Shown here piece after piece: positions 26,226 through 33,425 of a stretch of DNA of 38,250 nt. Location of the stretch: NCBI GenBank assembly GCA_964544595.1, contig CAZJBM010000025.1, positions 1-38,250 of the forward strand, in the 5' to 3' direction. Within the stretch, counting starts at the first letter, position 1. Every line of letters begins with the position of its first letter. The position numbers and the translations under genes are program-made. Source of the DNA: JAGBWK01 sp964544595. GTDB lineage: Bacteria; Bacteroidota; Bacteroidia; Bacteroidales; Muribaculaceae. Under the pieces are notes generated by a model. It saw only the letters and a list, made by a program, of their open reading frames with translations, was not told the origin of the DNA and did no database searches.

Positions 26226-27116
26226 ATGGATAAGTCTGACTTCTCGATTATACGCAAGGTGACTCTCGTTGGTCTCTGGATCAACGTCGCTCTCGTCGCT
26301 GCCAAACTCTTCTTCGGCTACTGGGGCAAGAGCGACGCGCTCGTCGCCGACGGCTACCACTCAGTCAGCGACTTCGTCACCGATTTCATCGTCATAGCAT
26401 TCGTCGGAGCCTCATACAAGAAAGCCGACAAGGAGCATCCCTACGGCCACGGCAAATTCGAGACCATCGCTACGGTGCTGATCAGCGTGGTGCTTCTCGC
26501 CGTCGGCGTGTTCATCGGTTTGGACGGCGCCAGCACTCTAATCAGCGCACTCAACGGCGAAGTGCTCCCCCGCCCCGACATCTGGACGCTGTATGTCGCC
26601 GTATTCTCCATTCTCGCCAAAGAATTCTGCTACCGCTACACGCTATCTTACGGCAAGCGCCTCGACTCGCCGGCGCTAAAGGCCAACGCATTGCACCACC
26701 GCAGCGACGCCATATCCTCCATAGCGACGCTTGTGGGCGTATCGTTTGCTCTGTTCATGGGCGAAGCTTGGCGTATCATGGACCCCATAGCCTCTATCGT
26801 CATAGCGTTCATGATTATAATCCCCGCCGTTAAAATCGCCATTCCCTCTATCAACGAACTACTTGAAGCATCCCTGCCCCAAGAGACCACCCGGCACATG
26901 CTCAACGTGATCCGCTCAGTGCCGGGAGTTATGAAAGTGCACAACCTCAGGTCGCGACGCAATGGCCATTCATGCCTTGTCGATGTCAATATCCATGTCG
27001 ACCCCGACATCACCGTCCGCGAGGGGCATGCCATATCATCAGCCGTTGAGCGGCGCCTTCATAAAGAATTCGGCTCCGACATGATTATCTATGTCCATAT
27101 CGAGCCGCAGGAATAA
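26226..27116 (+). CDS. Cation diffusion facilitator (CDF) metal exporter
   Basis: 296 aa, typical for the FieF/YiiP-like CDF family: six TM helices (about residues 12-215) and a cytoplasmic C-terminal domain (about 216-296). Metal-site residues are visible: H45-x3-D49 in ADGYHSVSDF on TM2 and H157-x3-D161 in ALHHRSDAISS on TM5. The C-terminal domain has HNLRSRRNGHSCLVDVNIHVDPDITV with its conserved His and Asp. The protein expels divalent metal (Zn, Fe, Mn) by proton exchange; the HxxxD/HxxxD pattern is common in Zn and Mn/Fe members, so the metal stays open. The next gene starts 33 bp downstream, so both may be co-transcribed. Confidence 0.92.
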   Translation: MDKSDFSIIRKVTLVGLWINVALVAAKLFFGYWGKSDALVADGYHSVSDFVTDFIVIAFVGASYKKADKEHPYGHGKFETIATVLISVVLLAVGVFIGLDGASTLISALNGEVLPRPDIWTLYVAVFSILAKEFCYRYTLSYGKRLDSPALKANALHHRSDAISSIATLVGVSFALFMGEAWRIMDPIASIVIAFMIIIPAVKIAIPSINELLEASLPQETTRHMLNVIRSVPGVMKVHNLRSRRNGHSCLVDVNIHVDPDITVREGHAISSAVERRLHKEFGSDMIIYVHIEPQE

Positions 27117-27149
27117 TCCGCGGTTGACTTTCAATTATTGATTCACGTA

Positions 27150-27446
27150 ATGAATCGGATTGACCAGGAGAAGCGCATCGTCGAGCAGATGATCGAGATC
27201 TATTGTCGTGGCCATGCGCGGGCTAACGGCAAACTTTGCCCCCAATGTGCCGACCTTCTTCGCTACGCCGAGCAACGGCTATCGAAATGCCAGTTCGGCA
27301 ATCGAAAGACAAGTTGCCGCCGATGCCCCGTACATTGCTACCGACCCGACATGAAAGAGCGCATACGAGATGTGATGCGATACTCCGGGCCACGTATGAT
27401 GCTCCGCCACCCACTCGCTGCCCTGTGGCATCTCATTAATCCATAA
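27150..27446 (+). CDS. ygbA: Nitrous-oxide-stimulated-promoter (YgbA) family protein
   Basis: 98 aa from the ATG at 27150 (a TTG at 27138 is an alternative). The family signature is clear: EKRIVEQMIEIYCRGHA, then LCPQCADLLRYAEQRLSKCQFG, TSCRRCPVHCYRPDMKERIRDVMRYSGPRMMLRHPLAALWHL. Several cysteines (LCPQC, SCRRCPVHC) suggest a metal or Fe-S site. The family name comes from nitric/nitrous-oxide-responsive expression in E. coli; its biochemical role is not established. It is close downstream of the CDF gene. No terminator could be identified before the tRNA region. Confidence 0.85.
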   Translation: MNRIDQEKRIVEQMIEIYCRGHARANGKLCPQCADLLRYAEQRLSKCQFGNRKTSCRRCPVHCYRPDMKERIRDVMRYSGPRMMLRHPLAALWHLINP

Positions 27447-27515
27447 AGAGAATTTCGCGATAGTCCGTGTTCAAAAAAACTTTCATGGTAATTCGCGAAT
27501 ATCCGTGGCAAAAAA

Positions 27516-27694
27516 CGACAAAAACCAAACTCGCTGAGTTTGGTTTTCGTCAGTTTGGCGGAGAGAACGAGATTCTTGCTGCGCAAGCGCTTCGCGGTGA
27601 CGAACTCTGCTCGTTCTCATCTCCACTCTCCTTAACCGACAAAACCAAACTCGTTGAGTTTGGTTTCGTCGGTTTGGCGGAGAGAACGAGATTC
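27516..27694 (-). repeat. Direct duplication of the tRNA-Ser 3' end plus terminator
   Basis: The block 27637-27694 (tRNA 3' end, CCA, and terminator hairpin) is repeated with only small differences at 27516-27575, 121 bp away. Between them, read on the minus strand, a 76-nt stretch (27631-27556) starts GGAGAG and ends CTCTCC-G-CCA like the real tRNA, but it does not fold into a cloverleaf; GAGAACGAG pairs with CTCGTTCTC instead. The second terminator copy is followed by a T-run. This may be the scar of integration at the tRNA 3' end or of a local duplication. Confidence 0.8.
27636..27672 (-). terminator. Terminator hairpin of tRNA-Ser (first copy)
   Basis: AAACCAAACTC (27642-27652) pairs with GAGTTTGGTTT (27656-27666) around GTT, extended by CCGAC/GTCGG. 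It starts three bases after the encoded CCA. The second copy (about 27516-27550) is followed by TTTTTG on the minus strand and is the better terminator. Confidence 0.7.
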
Positions 27695-27765
27695 GAACTC
27701 GTGGTAGGATAATCTCCTACGTCAGTTTAGCAAACTGGTGGTTTCAGCCACTCACCCATCTCTCC
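27675..27765 (-). tRNA. tRNA-Ser(GCT)
   Basis: On the minus strand, GGAGAGA (27765-27759) pairs with TCTCTCC (27685-27679), followed by discriminator G and an encoded CCA (27677-27675). The anticodon loop in CAGTTTGCTAAACTG gives anticodon GCT (serine, AGC/AGU codons). A long variable arm (GTAGGAGATTATCCTAC) and the T-loop TTCGAAT confirm a class II tRNA-Ser. Length is 88 nt without CCA. Confidence 0.95.
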
Positions 27766-27915
27766 ATTTGTTTTGCTGCCGTGGCATAAACGCCGTTCGG
27801 CTGCCTCAAGCGGCTCGCTTGCCGCATTTGCGATGCAAATTTAGTGTAAAATTCCGAATCGCGCAAATTTTCGCGCAACTATTTTCCTTTACGACTCCAA
27901 TATTTGCTCTATACT

Positions 27916-27954
27916 AAAAAACCGGGAGGGTAACTGCGTGAGTTGCCCTCCCGG
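27916..27954 (-). terminator. Intrinsic terminator of the M16 peptidase gene
   Basis: On the minus strand CCGGGAGGGCAACT pairs with AGTTACCCTCCCGG (one mismatch) around CACGC, followed directly by TTTTTT (27921-27916). It lies about 23 bases after the M16 stop codon. Confidence 0.9.
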
Positions 27955-27976
27955 TAATATGCTGGAGTGTTGTCGA

Positions 27977-30805
27977 TTATTCGGCGGGGTCAAGCACTAC
28001 CACGCGGTAGTTGTCGGCCTTGCGGAGATTTTTCATGAACTGCATCACGTCGGCGGGAGTAATGCCCTGAAGCATCTCAACGTTGCCGTTGAAGATATCG
28101 ACGCCGTTGATGTTGGTGTAGGAGATAGCTTCGAGCCATTCGTTGTTGAGTTCTTTGCCCTCTTTAGCTTCCTTAATCATGAATTCGAGGCACTTGTTCA
28201 CCTCTTCGGCGGTGATGTTCGATTCCATTGCGGCGATTTCGTTGTCGATCACGGTGAGCACCTCGTCTTTCATCTCAGGTTTCATCGGGAACGAAGATTG
28301 GATTACGGTGTTCTTGCCGGGGAAACGAGACATGCTGCCGCTTGCACCGATCGAGTAAACCGCGCCCATATCTTCGCGAACGGTCTTCAATAGACGGTTG
28401 CCGAGCACCTGGCCTGCGATAGAGGCGAGAGCGCGCTCCTTAGCCGAATAGGGAAGAGAACCCGCCTGAGCGAAGAACACGTAGGTCTGCGGAGTCTCCA
28501 TCTTAGTAGTGAACGAGTCAACGCCTTTGCCGTCTTTGAGCGAGAGGGTGGGGTTAATTTCGATATTCTTGGTAACTTTCTTAGCGTTGGCGGGGAGAGT
28601 GGCGATATACTGCTCAAGGAGCGGACGAAGAGCGTCCATGTCGATGTTGCCTACGAATACGAAGTTGTAGTCGGCGGCGTTAAGGGTCATGTCGTGGGCG
28701 ATCTTAAGGATATTGTCGCGGTTGAGGGCGAGGATATCCTCAGAAGTCACCATCTCGCGGCGCGGGTTGGCAAACAACGCCTTCATAAGGTCGCGGCTGA
28801 AGATGAATTGGGGAGTGTTCTCCTGGTTGGCGAGGATGCCGGCATATTGGTTCTGGAGAGCCTTGAACTCATCTTCGGTGATGTTGATGTTGGTGAAGGT
28901 CATGTAGATAAGCTCCATGAGCGTCGGGAGATCTTTAGGCGTGGAGTGGCCCTGAATCTTGCGCACGTAGTCGTCGAGCGAAAGGCTTACGCCTGCCTGC
29001 TTGCCTGAGAGGTACTTCTGAAGGTCGGAATATGTGTAATCGCCGAGACCGTTCTGGCTGAGCACAAATTCCATGCCCTTGAGGTCGGTAGCGTTGCTGT
29101 CGGGAAGCTTAGAGGTGCCGCCGATCGCGATCGCGTCAAAGAGAATTTCGTCTTCTTTGAATTTGGTCGGTTTCACGAGCACCTTCACGCCGTTGGAGAG
29201 GATGAACTCTGTAGCGTCCCACTGAGCGTTGTGCGTTTCTTTCTTGATTTTGCCGGGCTTCGGGAGATTGGGGATGAGGGGTTCCTCTTTGGTCTGGTCA
29301 ACGTAAGCGGGGATATCCTCTGCGTCAACCTTGGCGATTACGGCTGCTATCTGCTCCTCTGTGGGATTTGACAGGCCCTCTTTCTCAGGGAGAAGAGCCA
29401 TGATTACGCGGTTGTCCTTAGTCACGAGCTCAGGGAGAAGCGAGTTGATAGCTTCAAGAGGAATCATGGGAGCGAACTGCTGCATGATCTGGTACTCATC
29501 GTCGATCGAGGGGATAGGCTCATTGTCGATGAAGTTGCGCACGTATTCCTTCACGTAGCCTTCATTCTGGCGGTTGTTGCGGTTGTTGTAAGCCTTTTCG
29601 AGGCGCGACATGTATTCGTTGCGGGCGCGCTCATATTCGCCGTAGGTGAAGCCGCCGCGCTGGGCGCGGAGAAGCTCGCGGTAGATGGTTTCGAGCGTGG
29701 GGAGCACGTCGTCGGTCTTAGCCACACCGGTAAGGTCGAGGGCGTCCTTAGTCTTGGAGAGGAAGAAATTGTCGTAGTCGGCCGATGCTTGAGCGAAGGG
29801 CACGTCGGGGTTCGACGAAAGCTCCTGGAAGCGGTTGTTGAGCATCATGGTGGCCATGTCGGTCATGTAGTTGGTCAACAGGTAAAGCATGTTGCCTTTG
29901 AGCGAGTCGGGGAACGCATCGGTCTTGAACATCATGCTGACGATAGGATACTGCTGCTCTTTGTCAGAGCCTACGGCGTAGATAGTGCCCTCGTTGTCGC
30001 TCACGGGAGTGTAGACGCGCTCGGGAGCGTTTTCGGGCATCTCTATGTCGGCAAACATCTCCTTGATTTTGCCTTCGATGCGGTCTACGTCGATGTCGCC
30101 TACGACGATGATACCCTGCTGGTCGGGGCGATACCATGCTTCATAGTAGTCGCGGAGATCCTGAGCGGGGAAGTTGTCGACCACTTCCATGATGCCGATA
30201 GGCAGGCGATAGCCGTATTTCTCGTTCTGATAGATTGTGGGGAGAATCTTCTCGAGGATACGCATTTGGCCCACCATCGAGCGACGCCATTCCTGGTGGA
30301 TCACGCCGCGCTCTTTGTCGATTTCCTCGGGGTCGAGCAGAAGGTCGTTGGCCCAGTCATGGAGAATGAGGAGGCAAGAGTCCTGCACCGATGTGCGGTC
30401 GGTAGGCACGTTAGAGATATTGTAAACGGTTTCGTCGACCGAAGTGTAGGCGTTGAGGTTGTAGCCGAATTTCACGCCTACTGTTTCAAGCCAGTCTACA
30501 ATGTTGTTGCCGGGGAAGTGCGTCGTGCCGTTGAAGCACATGTGCTCAAGGAAGTGGGCGAGACCGCGCTGAGCGTCGTTCTCAAGGATAGAGCCTACCT
30601 TTTGGGCGATATAAAAATCAGCCTGGCCCTTGGGGGTCTCGTTGTGGCGGATGTAGTAAGTGAGCCCGTTGGGGAGCTTGCCGATTCTGACGTTCTCGTC
30701 GACCGGAATCGGGGGCATCTGTGGCGCTTCCTGCGCTTGCGCCGTAGCCGACAGAGTCAGCAGCATAGCCGCAAGCATCAGTGCCTTGGTGAAAAGCTTT
30801 TTCAT
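27977..30805 (-). CDS. M16 family zinc metallopeptidase (pitrilysin/insulinase-like), secreted
   Basis: 942 aa. A signal peptide (residues 1-24, ending ATAQAQ) directs export, probably to the periplasm. The N-terminal M16 half has the inverted zinc motif H84-F-L-E-H88, with the third ligand Glu165 in EEIDKERGVIHQEWRR, 76 residues on, as in active pitrilysins. Inactive and active-like halves are in one chain: a second M16 domain (about 520-930) lacks HxxEH and ends with a VREDMGAVYSIGASGS segment, the usual R/Y-type substrate-binding element. It degrades peptides in a closed chamber; the substrate is unknown. The gene is monocistronic with its own terminator, and is divergent from bioB. Confidence 0.92.
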   Translation of the reverse strand: MKKLFTKALMLAAMLLTLSATAQAQEAPQMPPIPVDENVRIGKLPNGLTYYIRHNETPKGQADFYIAQKVGSILENDAQRGLAHFLEHMCFNGTTHFPGNNIVDWLETVGVKFGYNLNAYTSVDETVYNISNVPTDRTSVQDSCLLILHDWANDLLLDPEEIDKERGVIHQEWRRSMVGQMRILEKILPTIYQNEKYGYRLPIGIMEVVDNFPAQDLRDYYEAWYRPDQQGIIVVGDIDVDRIEGKIKEMFADIEMPENAPERVYTPVSDNEGTIYAVGSDKEQQYPIVSMMFKTDAFPDSLKGNMLYLLTNYMTDMATMMLNNRFQELSSNPDVPFAQASADYDNFFLSKTKDALDLTGVAKTDDVLPTLETIYRELLRAQRGGFTYGEYERARNEYMSRLEKAYNNRNNRQNEGYVKEYVRNFIDNEPIPSIDDEYQIMQQFAPMIPLEAINSLLPELVTKDNRVIMALLPEKEGLSNPTEEQIAAVIAKVDAEDIPAYVDQTKEEPLIPNLPKPGKIKKETHNAQWDATEFILSNGVKVLVKPTKFKEDEILFDAIAIGGTSKLPDSNATDLKGMEFVLSQNGLGDYTYSDLQKYLSGKQAGVSLSLDDYVRKIQGHSTPKDLPTLMELIYMTFTNINITEDEFKALQNQYAGILANQENTPQFIFSRDLMKALFANPRREMVTSEDILALNRDNILKIAHDMTLNAADYNFVFVGNIDMDALRPLLEQYIATLPANAKKVTKNIEINPTLSLKDGKGVDSFTTKMETPQTYVFFAQAGSLPYSAKERALASIAGQVLGNRLLKTVREDMGAVYSIGASGSMSRFPGKNTVIQSSFPMKPEMKDEVLTVIDNEIAAMESNITAEEVNKCLEFMIKEAKEGKELNNEWLEAISYTNINGVDIFNGNVEMLQGITPADVMQFMKNLRKADNYRVVVLDPAE

Positions 30806-30894
30806 TACGTTGGTTTTTACGTTGGTTTATTTAATTTGATTATTTGCGCTGCGATTGACGCGCTTTTTAACGCATCTTTCTATATAATATGACG

Positions 30895-30902
30895 CAAATT
30901 TA
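30895..30902 (-). promoter_or_regulatory. Putative -7 element of the M16 peptidase gene
   Basis: TAAATTTG on the minus strand matches TAnnTTTG, about 90 bases before the ATG at 30805. No TTTG lies 19-21 bases upstream. The leader contains two copies of AAACCAACGT in direct repeat near the start codon. Confidence 0.45.
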
Positions 30903-31006
30903 CGAAAAAAGTAACATTAATGTGCATTTTTTTTGCTTTACATCGACTTTTCGGCTGTTTTTTTGCCTTAAGAGTGCGCGTCTGCAAGCATAGAGCAGAC
31001 CCCAAA

Positions 31007-31037
31007 TTTGCTAAATTGAATATAATCCTTACCTTTG
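31007..31037 (+). promoter_or_regulatory. Promoter of bioB
   Basis: TTTG (31007-31010), 19 bases, then TACCTTTG (31030-31037): an exact match to the Bacteroidota consensus. The predicted start is near 31044, with a leader of about 25 nt and no room for a riboswitch. Confidence 0.85.
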
Positions 31038-31068
31038 TCACGAAATTTCAATCAATTTCTACGACAAT

Positions 31069-32028
31069 ATGACCATTCAGCCTTTATTAGACAAAATACT
31101 CCTTGGCGAAGCCCTGACTGAAGCCGAAGCTTACTCTCTCGCCGAGGCCGAGAGCACCCAGCTCTTCGATGCGGCCAAAGCCGTGACCGACCGTTTCTTC
31201 CCCGACAAGAAATTCGATTCATGCTCTATCGTCAACGCCCGCGCGGGCCGTTGCGGCGAAGATTGCAAATGGTGTGCACAGGCCGTTCGCTACCATACCG
31301 GATGCGACGACTACGACCTCGTCGACCCCAAGCAGTGCATCGACCTCGGCCGCTTTTACGACGAGAACGGAGTCGGGCGCTACTCGCTCGTCACGAGCGG
31401 CCGTAAGCTCTCGGGCGACGCTCTCGATAAAGTCTGCGCCATGTACAGCGATATGCGGAGCGAGCTGACAATCGGCCTCTGCGCGTCGCTCGGCCTTCTC
31501 TCCGACGAGGACATGAAAAAGCTGAAGGAGAGCGGCGTGACCCGCTACCATTGCAACCTCGAGACCGCCCCATCCCTTTTCCCCTCGCTCTGCACCACCC
31601 ACACCCAACAGCAGAAAATCCTCACCATCGAGGCGGCTCGCCGCAGCGGCATGGAAATATGCTCGGGCGGCATTATCGGCATGGGTGAATCAGAAACCCA
31701 GCGCATCGAATTCGCTCTCACCCTCCGCGCCGTCGACCCCATCTCCATCCCTATCAACATCCTCTGCCCCATCCCCGGCACTCCCCTGGAGAATCAGCCC
31801 CCGCTCTCCGACGACGAGATTCTCCGCTGCGTGGCGATTTTCCGCCTCGTCAACCCGAAGGCCGTGCTGAGATTTGCCGGAGGCCGCAAATTGCTCTCCC
31901 GCGACCTTCAGCTGAAAGCCTTGAAATTAGGAGTCAACGGCGCCATTGTCGGCGACCTCCTTACCACTATAGGCTCGCGCATAGCCGAAGACCGCGAACT
32001 CGCCGCCGAAGCCGGGCTCACGTTCTAA
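31069..32028 (+). CDS. bioB: Biotin synthase
   Basis: 319 aa, a radical-SAM enzyme that inserts sulfur into dethiobiotin. The 4Fe-4S/SAM motif C62-x3-C66-x2-C69 (RCGEDCKWCAQ) is present, as are the 2Fe-2S ligand regions around SIGLCASLG-type (TIGLCASLGLL), YHCNLET and the late Arg (VLRFAGGRK). YHCNLETAPSLFP and GGIIGMGES match the family closely. Cytoplasmic. No other biotin genes are near, so the rest of the pathway must be encoded elsewhere. A consensus promoter precedes it, and its end is 19 bp from the convergent ugd. Confidence 0.95.
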   Translation: MTIQPLLDKILLGEALTEAEAYSLAEAESTQLFDAAKAVTDRFFPDKKFDSCSIVNARAGRCGEDCKWCAQAVRYHTGCDDYDLVDPKQCIDLGRFYDENGVGRYSLVTSGRKLSGDALDKVCAMYSDMRSELTIGLCASLGLLSDEDMKKLKESGVTRYHCNLETAPSLFPSLCTTHTQQQKILTIEAARRSGMEICSGGIIGMGESETQRIEFALTLRAVDPISIPINILCPIPGTPLENQPPLSDDEILRCVAIFRLVNPKAVLRFAGGRKLLSRDLQLKALKLGVNGAIVGDLLTTIGSRIAEDRELAAEAGLTF

Positions 32029-32047
32029 CGTTTTAAGTACAAATCGA

Positions 32048-33367
32048 TTATCGGCCGATGCAATGGTATGTGAACCCATTCTCGGCCATCTCGGCGGGGT
32101 CGTAGATATTGCGCCCGTCGATAACCAGCGGCGCGCGCATCACGCTCTTCACCACTCCCCACGACGGAAGGCGGAACTGCTTCCACTCGGTCAGCAGCAA
32201 CAGAGCGTCGGCATCGAGCGCCGCGTCGTACATATCCTTGCCGTAGCGCACCTTATCGCCCACGCGGCGACGACATTCATCCATTGCCACCGGGTCGTAG
32301 ACCGAAACCTCGGCTCCCGCTTTGGTCAAGCGGTCGATCAGCACCAGCGACGTGGCCTCGCGCATATCATCGGTCTCGGGCTTGAACGCCAATCCCCAGA
32401 GCGCAACCCTTTTCCCTTTGAGGTTTTCCTCGCCGCCGACTTGCTTCACAAGCTTGTCATACAGCACCGACTTCTGGCTGTTGTTGACCTCCTCCACCGC
32501 TTTCAGCACGCGCATATCGTAGCCATGCTTCTCCGCGGTCTTTATCAGGGCCTTCACATCCTTCGGGAAACAGGAGCCTCCGTAGCCGCATCCCGGATAC
32601 AGGAATTTTGCCCCTATGCGGGCGTCGCTGCCTATGCCTTTGCGCACCATATTCACGTCGGCCCCCACTATCTCGCATAGATTGGCAATATCGTTCATAA
32701 ACGAGATGCGGGTCGCGAGCATCGAATTGGCCGCGTATTTTATCATTTCAGCCGAGGGGATGTCAGTGAAAATCAGTCGGTTATTCACAAGCATGAATGG
32801 GCGGTAGAGCCGAGCCATCGTTTCGCGGGCTTTCTCGCTCTCCGAGCCTATCACCACTCTGTCGGGGCTCATGAAGTCCTTAATCGCCGTGCCCTCTTTG
32901 AGAAATTCCGGATTTGACACCACATCGAAATCAACCACCACGCCGCGGCGGTCGAGTTCCTCCTGTATCGCGGCCTTCACCTTCTTCGCCGTGCCTACGG
33001 GTACGGTCGATTTTGTCACCAAAATCGTGTATTTCTTTATCATCCGCCCAAATTCGCGGGCCACTTCGAGCACATATTGCAGGTCGGCCGACCCATCTTC
33101 GTCGGGCGGCGTGCCGACGGCGCTGAACACCACCTCCACCTCATCGAGACAATCCTCCAGCGATGTGGTGAAATGCAGTCGTCCCTGCCGCTGATTGCGC
33201 ATTACCATCTCGTCGAGTCCCGGCTCGTAAATCGGGATTACTCCCTGCTTTAGGGCCTCGATTTTTTCGCGGTTAGTGTCTACGCAGGTCACGTCGACTC
33301 CCATTTCGGCGAAGCAGGTGCCTGAAACCAGACCGACGTAGCCGGTCCCTACCATTGCAATATTCAT
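32048..33367 (-). CDS. ugd: UDP-glucose 6-dehydrogenase
   Basis: 439 aa. It oxidises UDP-glucose to UDP-glucuronate with NAD, supplying precursors for surface polysaccharides. The NAD-binding GTGYVG (residues 7-12) opens the Rossmann domain. STVPVGT, NPEFLKEG (152-159), Lys210 in AEMIKYAANSMLATRISFMND, and the catalytic Cys266 in GYGGSCFPKD are all present. The C-terminal UDP-binding domain has VALWGLAFKPETDDMREATS. It starts 58 bp after the rnr stop on the same strand, and no separate promoter was seen, so co-transcription with rnr is likely. Confidence 0.95.
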   Translation of the reverse strand: MNIAMVGTGYVGLVSGTCFAEMGVDVTCVDTNREKIEALKQGVIPIYEPGLDEMVMRNQRQGRLHFTTSLEDCLDEVEVVFSAVGTPPDEDGSADLQYVLEVAREFGRMIKKYTILVTKSTVPVGTAKKVKAAIQEELDRRGVVVDFDVVSNPEFLKEGTAIKDFMSPDRVVIGSESEKARETMARLYRPFMLVNNRLIFTDIPSAEMIKYAANSMLATRISFMNDIANLCEIVGADVNMVRKGIGSDARIGAKFLYPGCGYGGSCFPKDVKALIKTAEKHGYDMRVLKAVEEVNNSQKSVLYDKLVKQVGGEENLKGKRVALWGLAFKPETDDMREATSLVLIDRLTKAGAEVSVYDPVAMDECRRRVGDKVRYGKDMYDAALDADALLLLTEWKQFRLPSWGVVKSVMRAPLVIDGRNIYDPAEMAENGFTYHCIGR

Positions 33368-33425
33368 TTCTTCAGTGTCGATTTATGGTTTAAGAGGATT
33401 GGGCGGAGAGAGGGGTGTCGCGAGG

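Noticed and set aside
27556..27631. A second tRNA-Ser gene
   Set aside because: It has acceptor-like ends and CCA, but no D-arm, anticodon arm or T-arm could be formed.
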